From Rhodococcus sp. HNM0563 (GTDB lineage: Bacteria > Actinomycetota > Actinomycetes > Mycobacteriales > Mycobacteriaceae), in the NCBI RefSeq assembly GCF_012726195.1, contig NZ_JAASAF010000011.1:114664-178663 (forward strand): 64,000 bases of DNA. The letters run 5' to 3'. The notes beneath the pieces were generated by a model that did no database searches, had not been told where the DNA came from, and saw nothing but the letters and a program-made list of their open reading frames with translations. The position numbers were made by a program, and so were the translations under genes. Of this stretch, positions 25,773-34,675 are shown one piece after another. Position 1 is the first letter of the stretch, and every line of letters begins with the position of its first letter.

Positions 25773-26509
25773 ACGCACCTGATCGAACGCTGGTCACCAC
25801 CCCGCGTGGCGACGTTTGCTGCGCCCAGGTCCAGGGGGCTGCCGCGTACCGCGTCGGCCACCCACCGACCTCATGGGAATGGACACCGTGGGAGTTCGCC
25901 ACCGACGGCCGCTTCACCGGCCGCTGGGATGATCCGGCGGGGGTGTGGCGAACCCTGTATGTCGGCGCGACCCGCCTGGCCTGCTACCTCGAGGTCCTCG
26001 CCTACGCCCGCAAGAGCGATGAGCTCAGCGCCGCGCTTGACGACATCGACGACGACGAGGAGTTCCCCACCATCGCGCCGGGCCGTGTCCCGCGGTCGTG
26101 GATGTCGAGCCGGGTCACCGGCAGCGGTGCGATCGGTGGATGGTTCGTGGTGCCCGGCGACGCCGAGTCGGTGGCGACCCTGCGGACCGCCTTCCGGGCA
26201 CACGCGATCCGGCACGGGCTCCTCGACCTCGACACTGCGGCGATCCGCGACGGCCGGCCTCGTGCGCTCACCCAGGCGATCTCCCAGTGGGTCAACGCTC
26301 TCTCCGATCCGGACGGAGAGCCGGTGGCCGGCATCCAGTTCGAATCTCGACACGGTGACGGACTGGTGCTCTGGGCGTTGTACGAGCGTCCCGGCGACGG
26401 ACCGGTCAGCAAGAACGTCATGGTGCTGGACTACGGCCCCGTCGAGGAGCACGACCCCGACCTGATCGAAGCGATGCGACTGCACAATCTGGTCTGGGAA
26501 GACGACTGA
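25769..26509 (+). CDS. RES-domain toxin (NAD+-consuming type)
   Basis: A 246-aa protein whose start overlaps the antitoxin stop. The RES core is visible: YRVGHPPTSWEWTP with the conserved Arg, then GRFTGRW, TLYVGATRLACYLEVL with the conserved Glu, and a later Ser-containing strand (FESRHGDGLVLWALYE). In the family, RES toxins such as MbcT degrade NAD+ by phosphorolysis or hydrolysis and stop growth unless the paired antitoxin binds. The length is slightly longer than usual (150-220 aa). The role here is probably replicon maintenance or abortive defence. Confidence 0.9.
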   Translation: MNAPDRTLVTTPRGDVCCAQVQGAAAYRVGHPPTSWEWTPWEFATDGRFTGRWDDPAGVWRTLYVGATRLACYLEVLAYARKSDELSAALDDIDDDEEFPTIAPGRVPRSWMSSRVTGSGAIGGWFVVPGDAESVATLRTAFRAHAIRHGLLDLDTAAIRDGRPRALTQAISQWVNALSDPDGEPVAGIQFESRHGDGLVLWALYERPGDGPVSKNVMVLDYGPVEEHDPDLIEAMRLHNLVWEDD

Positions 26510-26616
26510 ATCACCCGGCGGCACAGCGGCTGCCGACGACAACTCCTGTCACATTCGGCGGATAGGTTCCTGACCGACATCAGAACGAGAGAGACAGAAC
26601 CGATCGTGGAGGGGCG

Positions 26617-26851
26617 ATGACGAACCAACAGGAATTCAGGACGCGGGTCGACAGGGCACTCACCTACCGTACGAGACGTACGGTTCACGATCTATGGAGC
26701 ACTGCTTGCGGTCCTGGGGATCGTCCTGATCTTCCAACCCGAAATCCCGTGGACTACCGGCTTCCCCATGGTCACAGCAGGTCTGATCGCTGTGCTGTTC
26801 TTCGGCGCACAAGCGCGTCTGTACAAGCGCGGCGGGGAAGCGCAGCGCTGA
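26617..26851 (+). pseudogene. Frameshifted small membrane protein gene
   Basis: ATG at 26617 with GGAGGGG upstream encodes MTNQQEFRTRVDRALTYRTRR. A clear membrane segment follows in another frame (FTIYGALLAVLGIVLIF ... GLIAVLFFGAQARLY) ending at a TGA at 26849. No start codon serves the second frame alone. A one-base shift near 26667-26683 would join them into a protein of about 78 aa with two hydrophobic helices. The shift point is a perfect hairpin, so a mutation, sequencing error or programmed shift are all possible. I treat it as a pseudogene for caution. Confidence 0.5.
26667..26683. repeat. Hairpin at the apparent frameshift
   Basis: A perfect 7-bp inverted repeat, CCGTACG / CGTACGG, with a 3-base AGA loop. 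It sits exactly where the reading frame of the small membrane gene changes, which makes it either a replication-slippage site or a structure that disturbs sequencing or translation. Confidence 0.6.
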
Positions 26852-26866
26852 CAATCGCCCCAGCGA

Positions 26867-26906
26867 AGCGAGCCCCGGTCATCTCCTTGGGGGACCGGGG
26901 CTCGCT
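26867..26906. terminator. Strong hairpin terminator
   Basis: A 14-bp perfect stem (AGCGAGCCCCGGTC / GACCGGGGCTCGCT) with a 12-base loop sits between the plus-strand toxin/membrane block and the minus-strand SSB block. It can serve both directions. Confidence 0.85.
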
Positions 26907-26934
26907 CATCGGTGCTGTCTGTCCGCTGGGTCTT

Positions 26935-27198
26935 TCACCTGCGGCTTTTGGTGGCGAGTTCTACGGCCCGAGCGGCGGCCAGCATCTCCCTCGCCTCCGC
27001 GCGGAGCGACTTGGCGGAGGTCTCGGTGCCGTGGATGTACACGGCTGGTCCCCAGCTCCCGGTGTTGTCGACTCTGATGTCGCCGTCGGCGAACCAGGTC
27101 TGCCCGTCCTCGTCGTCGACGCCCTCCGGTAGCGCCGGGCCTGGGTCCCCGCAGCGGGGGCACCCGGAGTCGGTGGCGGTGTCGGCGGTGTGTGTCAT
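26935..27198 (-). CDS. Small hypothetical protein with CPRC motif (87 aa)
   Basis: GAGGGAG lies six bases before the ATG at 27198. Near the N terminus there is a single CPRC pair, half of a possible zinc site. A beta-rich middle (GQTWFADGDIRVDNTGSWGPAVYIHG) is followed by a basic helix. It is the last gene of the minus-strand SSB block, 73 bases after ssb, and ends near a strong terminator. No family recognised. Confidence 0.7.
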   Translation of the reverse strand: MTHTADTATDSGCPRCGDPGPALPEGVDDEDGQTWFADGDIRVDNTGSWGPAVYIHGTETSAKSLRAEAREMLAAARAVELATKSRR

Positions 27199-27271
27199 GG
27201 CTGCTCCCTCAATGTGAAACGGCGGCAGACACCGGGAATGGCGCCTGCCGCCGTCGTAGTGGATGGTCGGA

Positions 27272-27781
27272 TCAGAACGGCGGTTCGTCGCTGCCACCGG
27301 CGTTGGCGCCGGCGAAGCTGCCGTTCTGCGGGGAGCTGCCCCACGGGTCGTCGGACGGCGCGCCGCCGCCGGAGTTGGACTGGCCTCCGCCGAAGCCGCC
27401 CCCGGTGCCGCCGCTGCGGTTGGCCTTGGTGACCTTCGCGGAGGCGTAACGCAGCGAGGGACCGATCTCGTCGACCTCGAGCTCGACGACGGTGCGCTTC
27501 TCACCCTCACGGGTCTCGTACGAGCGCTGCTTGAGGCGTCCCTGCACGATCACTCGCGAGCCCCGGGTCAGCGTTTCGGCGACGTTCTCGGCAGCCTCGC
27601 GCCAGATGTTGCAGCGCATGAACAACGCCTCGCCGTCCTTCCACTCGTTCGACTGCCGGTCGAAGTTGCGCGGGGTGGACGCGACGGTGAAGTTCGCGAC
27701 TGCAGCACCCGCGGGGGTGAATCGCAGCTCCGGGTCGGCCGTCAGATTGCCGACGATCGTGATGACGGTGTCGCCTGCCAT
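27272..27781 (-). CDS. ssb: Single-stranded DNA-binding protein
   Basis: A 169-aa SSB with a classical OB fold ([30 protein letters not shown] ... [32 protein letters not shown]). A Gly/Ser/Asn-rich flexible linker follows, ending in the acidic tip DEPPF that recruits replication and repair partners. It covers single-stranded DNA during replication or transfer. A second copy on an accessory replicon is common. It follows the 549-aa gene on the same strand and may be co-transcribed with it. Confidence 0.95.
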   Translation of the reverse strand: MAGDTVITIVGNLTADPELRFTPAGAAVANFTVASTPRNFDRQSNEWKDGEALFMRCNIWREAAENVAETLTRGSRVIVQGRLKQRSYETREGEKRTVVELEVDEIGPSLRYASAKVTKANRSGGTGGGFGGGQSNSGGGAPSDDPWGSSPQNGSFAGANAGGSDEPPF

Positions 27782-27884
27782 GGTGGTGCCTTTCGATTGG
27801 TGGTGCGGTGCTAGTGGGGTCGAGCTTTCCGGGCCGGGGTTGCTGGTGTTTCAGGTCCAGCCACCCCGGCCCGGAAGCGGTGTG

Positions 27885-29534
27885 TCAGCTGGCCTTTCGG
27901 TTCTCCGGGTCGCTGTTGAAGGCCTGGCCCGCCTGCTGGCGGAATGCCATCGGGTCGGTGGCCCACTGGGCGACCTGGCGAGTGAAGGCGCTGGCCTCGA
28001 TCTCGCCCAGCACGCCGGTGGGCACCTTGAAAGTGGCCTTGAGGATGAACCGCAGGTCGTCGATGTACTCGCCCATCCCGCACGCCTCTGCGAGGTTCTT
28101 CCACGCGGTGACCGCGTCCGGGTCCTCACCGGCGGTCAGCGGACGGGGGCGCTGCTGCTCCTGCTCGGGGTGCTGCTGACTGGTCGGCTGCTGCTGCGCG
28201 GGCGCCGGGGCGTCGCCCTGGTTCTGCGGCTGCTCGGTGGTGTTCTCGCCCGGCTGCTGCGCCTGCGGCTGGGCTCGCTGCGGGACTGGTGAATCTGCCG
28301 GCCCCAAGTCGATTCCCAGGTAGGTCGCCATCATCCGCTGCGTACGTGAGAAGTCCTCCGTGGCAGCTTTTCCGACGGCCAGCGACCACGCGCGGCGTGC
28401 CTCGTCATCGGTGATGTGCTCGATCGCGTACGGGTAGCGAGTCTGGATGACCTGCTGTACCCACTGGCCCGCTTCCTTGTGGGACGCCTCGTTCCGGTTG
28501 ATCGCGCCAACGACGGACTTCTGCACCTGGTCGGCCAGCCACAACAGCAGTTCCGTCAGCTGCCACACGTGCTCGAGCGACTTCTCCTCGGTCAGCTCGG
28601 GCTGCTCGGACTCCTCGACCGCGGTCAGCGCGTCCTGGAACAGGTACACGGCCGACTGGTGGGTAGCCCGCAGCTTCGCAGCAAGGTACGAGCCCATGTT
28701 CGGGCGACCATCGCTGTTGAGCGACTCCCAGGCCTTCGCCTCCGCGACCAGACCAGGTCGACCACGAACGACGCTGGCGGCGGGCTGCCCCGAGCGGGCC
28801 GGAGCTCCCTTCGCGCCGGCGATCCTCCCGGCGATAGCCTCGGCGATCGCATCGACATCCGTAGCGCCCCCCTTCGGGCCGGACGTGGTGATGCCACCGG
28901 TGCGCTTGCCGTCGGCCACCAGGCACCGCCAGCCCTCCGGCGGCAGATCGCCGAGCTTGTTGCCGCGCAGCTGAGTCCACTCGCTGATGTCGGAGCGCAG
29001 GTCCTTATCCGAGGCGATCGCGGTGTCAGCGTGATCGTCGACGGAACCAGCCGCGACGATGACCTTCACACAGTTCGCCTTGGTTGCCTGGGGCTGCCCC
29101 GACAGCGACTCACCGCTCGCACCGCGCAGCGCGTGGATCGGGGTCCGCGGGTCGATCGGCTCGTCACGCTTGTTCTCGACGTGCTTGCGGCGACGGGTCT
29201 CGATCGCCACGTACACCGGCGTGCTGGTCTCGAAGGCCTTGCGCAGACGGGCTGCGAGCGCGCCGCCCGGCTCAGCGGAGGCACCGAAGTCATGCTTCAT
29301 GCCCTGCGCACCGGTCGAGGTGGCATCGAACTTCACGTACACGGTGTCGAAGCCGTCGCCGTTCGACTTCTCGACGAACTCCTTGATCGCGATCGAGGCG
29401 TACTCCTCGACGAACGTCTCCGCACGCACCGAGATCGCGGTGCCATCCTCCGGATTACCGATCCGAACCGGGTTGCGGTCGTAGGCAACGAAGCGAGCGA
29501 CGCCGTTAGCAGGGCGGGACACGGTGGTGGACAT
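27885..29534 (-). CDS. Hypothetical 549-aa protein of the SSB block
   Basis: AGGAG is well placed before the ATG at 29534. The first 400 residues form a mixed domain with a beta-rich start (ARFVAYDRNPVRIGNPEDGT) and several charged helices. A Gln/Pro-rich disordered linker lies at about 415-465 (QPQAQQPGENTTEQPQNQG). The last 80 residues are a compact helical unit (WKNLAEACGMGEYIDDLRFIL). No nuclease, ATPase or polymerase motif is visible. Position directly upstream of ssb suggests a replication, recombination or single-strand DNA role, possibly with the helical tail contacting a partner. Confidence 0.75.
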   Translation of the reverse strand: MSTTVSRPANGVARFVAYDRNPVRIGNPEDGTAISVRAETFVEEYASIAIKEFVEKSNGDGFDTVYVKFDATSTGAQGMKHDFGASAEPGGALAARLRKAFETSTPVYVAIETRRRKHVENKRDEPIDPRTPIHALRGASGESLSGQPQATKANCVKVIVAAGSVDDHADTAIASDKDLRSDISEWTQLRGNKLGDLPPEGWRCLVADGKRTGGITTSGPKGGATDVDAIAEAIAGRIAGAKGAPARSGQPAASVVRGRPGLVAEAKAWESLNSDGRPNMGSYLAAKLRATHQSAVYLFQDALTAVEESEQPELTEEKSLEHVWQLTELLLWLADQVQKSVVGAINRNEASHKEAGQWVQQVIQTRYPYAIEHITDDEARRAWSLAVGKAATEDFSRTQRMMATYLGIDLGPADSPVPQRAQPQAQQPGENTTEQPQNQGDAPAPAQQQPTSQQHPEQEQQRPRPLTAGEDPDAVTAWKNLAEACGMGEYIDDLRFILKATFKVPTGVLGEIEASAFTRQVAQWATDPMAFRQQAGQAFNSDPENRKAS

Positions 29535-29783
29535 TGAGCTCTCCTGGTGGCTCGTCGTGAACTGGTGACTGCAACGCTAGAGACGCTCACCGACAGTGTT
29601 TCAGTCGTTGCGTTGCTGGTCGCCTACGCCGGTGCCCGCCATTCTGATCGGCCGGTTCTCCATCCATGCCGAACCTGCGCGATCATCTGTGCCGGCAGGG
29701 CATGTCACAGTCACGATCGTGCGAGCGATGTCTTGTTTGACCGTTACACGTCCGGGGCCGGACACGGGCCCAACAAGGGAGAC

Positions 29784-30656
29784 ATGAACTTCAGCAGAGA
29801 CGACAATGCACCGTCACTGTGGCGGACGAACCGCCACAAGAGCATCGACGAGCGCATCCTGGAGCTCCAGGACGTGGTGATACTCGGGCCGTCCGCGAAC
29901 ACGAAAGTTCTGCGCGTGGCGCGGGGGAGCGGCGCGGTGGTGGTGCTGGTCGGGCTGTGCGTGGCGGCGCTGGGTCTGCTGTCGGTCATTGTCACCGCAG
30001 CGAATGAGTATTCGTCGGGTCATGCGATGGGGCGGGCGTCTTTCATTCTGTTCTGTGGCGTGATGGTGTTTCTTGTGGGCCGTCTGATCCTGGGCATCGC
30101 ACGCAGGTGTGCGGTCAAGCGTGGTGCGGTGACCCGAGAGACGTTGACTGCCGCGCCGCAGGAGTTCACCGACGCCTTCCGCCTGGCAGTCAACGCCGCC
30201 GACATCATCGGCGAATCTCTCGCCTATCGGGAGGGCTGGCTGGCCGAGGCGAATCTCGATGCAGCGTTGTGGGATCTCGCCCGGCACCTCAAGACCGGCA
30301 CGCGGCTCCACGACGTTCTCGAGGCTGCACCGGTGGGGTTGGAGTACCGAGAGCAGGTCGAGCGGGCTCGCGCCGCGCTGGACGGGTGCTTGGCGCACCT
30401 ACGGGCCGGGGCGGACCGCCTGACCGGCCTGGTGAGCCGTGTCGAGGCTCTGGACATGGAGTTGACCGCGCCTGCGCGCCGCGCCGAACTGGAGGTGATG
30501 CGCGAGCTGCGCGCGCGCCGTGACGCAGAGCAGATGAGTCGACTGTCCGCCGCCGCAGCAGAAGTCGAAACCATCGAGCCGGTGTTCGGTGACGTCGCGG
30601 ACTCGGTGACCGGGGTGCTCGATGCGTACGACGAGCTACCGCAGAAAAGGTTCTGA
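29784..30656 (+). CDS. Membrane protein with long helical cytosolic tail (290 aa)
   Basis: ATG at 29784 with AAGGGAG upstream. Two hydrophobic helices (about residues 53-72, VVVLVGLCVAALGLLSVIV, and 85-105, FILFCGVMVFLVGRLILGIA) are followed by about 180 residues of charged alpha-helix, including possible coiled coil (LVSRVEALDMELTAPARRAELEVMRELRARRDAEQM). It is divergent from the 549-aa gene and followed by a textbook terminator, so it is monocistronic. Function unknown; it could be a membrane tether. Confidence 0.72.
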   Translation: MNFSRDDNAPSLWRTNRHKSIDERILELQDVVILGPSANTKVLRVARGSGAVVVLVGLCVAALGLLSVIVTAANEYSSGHAMGRASFILFCGVMVFLVGRLILGIARRCAVKRGAVTRETLTAAPQEFTDAFRLAVNAADIIGESLAYREGWLAEANLDAALWDLARHLKTGTRLHDVLEAAPVGLEYREQVERARAALDGCLAHLRAGADRLTGLVSRVEALDMELTAPARRAELEVMRELRARRDAEQMSRLSAAAAEVETIEPVFGDVADSVTGVLDAYDELPQKRF

Positions 30657-30706
30657 CCTGTACAGATGACACGTCCGCCGGGTGGCTGGCGTCGGCCTGT
30701 CGTTGG

Positions 30707-30746
30707 ATGCCGGGGCGGGGAAAGGCCTCCGCGTCCCGGCATTTTT
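30707..30746 (+). terminator. Intrinsic terminator with T-tract
   Basis: An imperfect long stem starting ATGCCGGG and closing CCCGGCAT is followed immediately by five T residues, the clearest rho-independent terminator in the window. It lies 50 bases after the 290-aa membrane gene. Confidence 0.88.
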
Positions 30747-30946
30747 GTGAGTTTCGTGTGCTTGAGAAGGCGCTCTGAACTGCGGTGATGGCACGTCCCG
30801 GCCGGCCATGCGTCGACCTTCCGTAGCCGCGCTTGCCGCGAGAAGCCCAAGACCTCGATGACCCCATCGGATCCAGAAACCGGTCCGGTCGTTCGAGTCA
30901 CCGACGTCCCGAACTCCGGAGAACCGCAAAAGTACGGTCCCGAGCC

Positions 30947-31837
30947 ATGACCCAGTTCTCCGCTCAGGAACTCCTCGACAGAGGAGATCGTGTGATCTGC
31001 CCGGGCTGCAACTGGCTCGTCGCGGCGGGCCCGACGTGCCGTCGGTGCGGGCGAAGCCTGCTCGGCGATAGCCCAACGTCGACGCGATCGCCCGCGCCGC
31101 AGAGACCGACTCGCCGGCGTCCCCCCGCGAGTAGGACCACGAGCGCTGACGACCACCGTGGCGACGCCGTCCTCACCGACGAAGCGCTCGGGGGAATGGC
31201 TGGCCGAGTCGATCGCACCATCTGGCTTGTCGTGCACGGCGACCCGAAGTCGCAGGGCTCAATGGTCGCAGTCGCTGCCGGCAGGGTGAAGGCATCCGAC
31301 CCGACCATGTACGCCTGGCGCGACAACATCACCGGTGAAGCGCTCCGCGAACTCGGTGTCCAGTGGCGTCCGATCGACGGCCCCGCCCTGATCGATGTCG
31401 CGTTCACGATGCCGTTTCCCCGCAGCTTCGAGGACCAGACCACCCGCATCGCGCCGGCCGTCGCGGGGGAGTTGCCGCGGATCCCCGCGATGCAACCGCC
31501 GGACCGCGACAAGCTCCTGCGGGCCGTTCAGGACGCGCTGTCCCCGAATGACCGAGCCAACAAGGGCGGCAAGGCAACCCAGGCGTTCGACAAACGATTC
31601 AAGCTCGCCGTCGACGACTCGCGATTCGTGTACGGCGCCGAGGCGAAGACCTACGCCCGGCCCGGTCACACCCATGCCTGGGCACTCGATCGCCCGGGCG
31701 CAGTCATCCGCGTCCGCATGATCGATGCCCCCGGAACGCACTTCCCCGAGCCGACCCTGCGCGACCCCGGCCCACTACCCGCACAGATCCAGGCCCTGCA
31801 CGAGCAGTTGCTGCGCCGCACCGGGGCGCTGCGATGA
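30947..31837 (+). CDS. RusA-like Holliday junction resolvase with N-terminal zinc ribbon
   Basis: A 296-aa product. The first 35 residues hold two CxxC pairs (CPGC and CRRC), then a Pro/Thr/Arg linker to about residue 85. The RusA-type fold follows: GDPKSQGSM at the start, ALIDVAFTMPFPRS as a core strand, then PDRDKLLRAVQDAL and DDSRFVYG, which supply the conserved acidic residues. RusA enzymes cut four-way junctions as dimers, typical of phages and plasmids. The stop overlaps the helicase start (ATGA), so resolvase and helicase are coupled. The start is chosen by content, as no good ribosome-binding site is visible. Confidence 0.85.
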   Translation: MTQFSAQELLDRGDRVICPGCNWLVAAGPTCRRCGRSLLGDSPTSTRSPAPQRPTRRRPPASRTTSADDHRGDAVLTDEALGGMAGRVDRTIWLVVHGDPKSQGSMVAVAAGRVKASDPTMYAWRDNITGEALRELGVQWRPIDGPALIDVAFTMPFPRSFEDQTTRIAPAVAGELPRIPAMQPPDRDKLLRAVQDALSPNDRANKGGKATQAFDKRFKLAVDDSRFVYGAEAKTYARPGHTHAWALDRPGAVIRVRMIDAPGTHFPEPTLRDPGPLPAQIQALHEQLLRRTGALR

Positions 31838-33162
31838 GCACCGCAGTGGTTCTGTCCGAGCGGATCGTTCTTGGCACTATGCTGCGCGGTGACGACCCGG
31901 GGTTCACCACAGACACCCTCGGTCGGCTCACCCCCGCAGCCTTCACCCTCCCCGCCCACCGCACCGTCTTCACCGCAATCGCCCGCACCGCCGACATCGG
32001 CACCGTCGACCTGTCGACCGTCATGGTCACCCTCGACAACGCTGACACCCTCACCACAATCGGCGGATTCGACGCACTCGCCGCCGCCGTGCAGGAGTCG
32101 TTCACCTCAACCACACCAACCGATCACGTCGCTCGCATCGCCGACCGGGCCGCGGTCGACGCGCGACGGCGGGCGTTGCAGCAGGCCGCGGCTGCGCTCG
32201 ACGACGGCCAGGATCTCGACACCAACCGGGCGTTCCTGATGGACGCGCTCGCTTCTACCTCGGCGACCGCCCAGCTGTTGCCGTCGATCAGCGACCAGGT
32301 CAACGAGTACTTCGCGCTGCTCGACCAGCGCCTCAACGGGGAAGTGCCCGCCGGGCTGCGCACGGGCTGGTCGCGGTTCGACGAGATCACCCTCGGCCTG
32401 CAACCAGGAAGCCTCGTCACCGTTGCCGGCCGCGCGGGCACCGGCAAGACAGTCGTGATGATGGACTGGGCACGCCAGGCGTGCCGCGACGGGCACGGCG
32501 TGCTGTTCGTGCCGCTGGAGATGTCCGCACAGCAGATGATCGAGCGAGCGATCTCCGCCGAAGCCTGCGTCGAACTCAACAAGCTCCGCGAGCCAGGTTG
32601 CCTCGACGACGACCAGTGGGACCGCGTCTCCGGAGCGATCTCCGAGATCTCCCAGTGGCCGCTCTACATCGACACCCGCGCGGGCAGCGTGTCCGAGATC
32701 CGCCGCACAGCCACTGCCGCCAAGGCCGCGCTCGCCGAGACCGGTCGGCAACTGCGGCTGATCGTCGTGGACTACCTGCAGCTGATGAAGTCCGAAAGCG
32801 GCGGCCGCGGCGCGATCACCCGCGCGGAGGAGATCGGTCGATTCACCCGAGCACTCAAGCTGCTGGCGAGAGAGCTCGAGGTCGTGGTCGTCATCGGGTC
32901 ACAGTTCAACCGCGCGGCGGCCGACCCGAACAAACTGCCGCGCCTCGATGAACTCAAGGAGTCCGGCTCCATCGAAGAGGACTCCGACATCGTCCTGGCC
33001 TTGCACCGGCCACACGCGATCGACGGGCAGATCGGGATGGCGACCGCCGACGAAATCACCGGTCTGATCTTGAAAAATAGGCATGGTGCGGCACAGGCGC
33101 AGTTCGAAAGGGCCTGGCACGGACATCTCGCAAGTACAGACGAACCCATGCGTCGAGGGTGA
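31834..33162 (+). CDS. DnaB-like replicative helicase
   Basis: A 442-aa RecA-type helicase. An N-terminal helical domain (about 1-125) resembles the DnaB primase-interacting domain. The motor has Walker A GRAGTGKT (199-206), Walker B IVVDYLQLM (with Asp313) and the later motif SGSIEEDSDIVLALHRP. DnaB unwinds DNA at the replication fork as a hexamer. The start overlaps the resolvase gene by four bases. With SSB nearby this points to a self-encoded replication module, but I find no initiator protein. No intein is present in its P-loop. Confidence 0.93.
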   Translation: MSTAVVLSERIVLGTMLRGDDPGFTTDTLGRLTPAAFTLPAHRTVFTAIARTADIGTVDLSTVMVTLDNADTLTTIGGFDALAAAVQESFTSTTPTDHVARIADRAAVDARRRALQQAAAALDDGQDLDTNRAFLMDALASTSATAQLLPSISDQVNEYFALLDQRLNGEVPAGLRTGWSRFDEITLGLQPGSLVTVAGRAGTGKTVVMMDWARQACRDGHGVLFVPLEMSAQQMIERAISAEACVELNKLREPGCLDDDQWDRVSGAISEISQWPLYIDTRAGSVSEIRRTATAAKAALAETGRQLRLIVVDYLQLMKSESGGRGAITRAEEIGRFTRALKLLARELEVVVVIGSQFNRAAADPNKLPRLDELKESGSIEEDSDIVLALHRPHAIDGQIGMATADEITGLILKNRHGAAQAQFERAWHGHLASTDEPMRRG

Positions 33163-33357
33163 CACCCATCGACGTTGCACTTCTACCGCGATCCTCCTCG
33201 CGATCACTCTCCATTCTACGCCGCGATAGCAGAGAAGGAGCCGCCTCATCGGCGAGAATCTGCCAACACACCGTACCCGTTCACCTGCGGCTTAAGTTGC
33301 GGCACCACCTGCGAAGATTGCCGAGTGCGACACCACAAGGGAACAACGGGCACGAGC

Positions 33358-33609
33358 ATGGGCGGCTCTGTCGTCCGGGTGAAGCGTGCCAAGAAGTCGC
33401 CCCGGGCCGACGTCACCTGCCCGGTCTGTAAGGAGCCGAAGCGCTACCCCTGCAAGCGGTACGACGAGAAGAAGCGGAAGATGGTCGCACTCCCCAAGAT
33501 CCACGCTGAACGGGAGGCGCTGCAGAAGCAGTGGCTCGTAGACCGCAGGGAACGTCTCGCGGCCAAACCCCAGTCGCCACAGGGGTGGCACAGCGTCGAT
33601 CCCGAATAG
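33358..33609 (+). CDS. Small basic protein with CPVC motif (83 aa)
   Basis: A Lys/Arg-rich product (MGGSVVRVKRAKKSPRADVTCPVCKEPKRYPCKRYDEKKRK) with three cysteines, of a type that often binds nucleic acid. The frame stays open upstream, where another Cys cluster occurs, so an earlier start (GTG 33324 or earlier) is possible; the ATG is conservative. It precedes the next gene by nine bases. Confidence 0.6.
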   Translation: MGGSVVRVKRAKKSPRADVTCPVCKEPKRYPCKRYDEKKRKMVALPKIHAEREALQKQWLVDRRERLAAKPQSPQGWHSVDPE

Positions 33610-33618
33610 GAGACCGTG

Positions 33619-33912
33619 ATGACGAACCCTGCCGACCTGTACGAACGCACCAGAGATGCCCTCGGGCAGCTTCGTGACCTTCGCCGAACCCTGGTCGCCC
33701 TGTCCCGCGAGTATGCCGACCTCGAACCCCACGAGCTCGCTGTAGACAACCTCGGTGAAGCGCTCACCGCGGGGGACGCGATCGCCGGCGTCCTGGACGG
33801 CCTCTCGACCGTCGACCGGGCGCTCGAGGACGTCGACGATGCTCTCGACCACCCTCTCCAGCTGGCCAGTCGACTCGGACGCCTGCAGCCCGTTCGCCCT
33901 GACGGCAAGTGA
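33619..33912 (+). CDS. Small helical hypothetical protein (97 aa)
   Basis: AGGAG sits six bases before the ATG; a GTG three bases upstream is an alternative. The product is almost all helix and acidic (LYERTRDALGQLRDLRRTLVALSREYADLEPHEL), with heptad-like leucines suggestive of a coiled coil. It is the end of the plus-strand replication block and converges on a lipoprotein gene. Function unknown. Confidence 0.7.
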   Translation: MTNPADLYERTRDALGQLRDLRRTLVALSREYADLEPHELAVDNLGEALTAGDAIAGVLDGLSTVDRALEDVDDALDHPLQLASRLGRLQPVRPDGK

Positions 33913-33958
33913 TCGGGTCAGGAGGCTCCGGCCCTGCATTGACGTGGGCCGCCAGCGT

Positions 33959-34675
33959 TTAGTTGGCAGCCGTGGACGCCTTCGTCGCGATGATGTTCCA
34001 CCAGTTGCCGGCGACATTGATCGTGGCGCCTTCGATGCGGCCGGTGGTGGTGAACTGACCGGTGAGGACACGGCCGTCGCTGTGCCCGACGCCCGTCAGC
34101 GTCGAGTGGACCGACTGTGAGCCACCGATGGTGGCGGTGGTGGTGAACAGGCGGGCATCGGACAACCCGTACTTCAACGGCTCCTCGTTGGTCACCTCGG
34201 TGATGATGTCGACCGTCTTCCCGTCGCTGGTCACGGTGTACCGCGAGCAGGTCTGCGCAAAGTCCGTGACGGCGTTCAGGCTGTTGTCGGTCGCGGTGGC
34301 AATGGCGGTGCTGAAGGACCGCCCGGTGTGGGGGTTCTCACCTACCTGTCCGGCCCAGCTGTTACCGCCCCGTGCGGTCGCCCACATGGCAACCCCACGG
34401 TCGCCACCAGGCCCGCACTCGGCGGGGGAGTAGACCAGGCCATCGCTTGTCCCAGCCGCAGCGACAATCGCCGGAATCACCGAGATCGGCCGTTCGGCGG
34501 GATCAGTGATCTCCCATCCGTCGAAAACGGTGCGGGGGAAGTCGAGCGCGGTGACGGTGTTCCCGCGCAGATCCTCGGTAGTGCTGGTGTCGCTGTCGGT
34601 GCTGCTGCAGCCAGCGACCGCGAGGGCGAAAAGGATGACCGTGGTGATGGTCCGCGGTCCAGGGCGAGTGCTCAC
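33959..34675 (-). CDS. Secreted lipoprotein, PknH-sensor-like (238 aa)
   Basis: GTG start with GAGGA upstream. The N terminus is a lipoprotein signal peptide (ITTVILFALAVAGCSS) with the lipobox AVAGC. The mature part after Cys is Thr/Ser-rich, then a beta-rich domain with paired cysteines. Overall shape resembles mycobacterial extracellular sensor-type lipoproteins (PknH-like sensor domain), by eye only. Its start overlaps the stop of an 85-aa minus-strand frame (GTGA). Anchored on the outer face of the cytoplasmic membrane; ligand unknown. Confidence 0.8.
   Translation of the reverse strand: MSTRPGPRTITTVILFALAVAGCSSTDSDTSTTEDLRGNTVTALDFPRTVFDGWEITDPAERPISVIPAIVAAAGTSDGLVYSPAECGPGGDRGVAMWATARGGNSWAGQVGENPHTGRSFSTAIATATDNSLNAVTDFAQTCSRYTVTSDGKTVDIITEVTNEEPLKYGLSDARLFTTTATIGGSQSVHSTLTGVGHSDGRVLTGQFTTTGRIEGATINVAGNWWNIIATKASTAAN

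Noticed and set aside
30658..30680. CAGATGACACGTCC shared between 30665 and 52527 as a dispersed functional site
   Set aside because: Only 14 bases and two copies, in unrelated contexts; too weak without a third copy or a genome-wide count.
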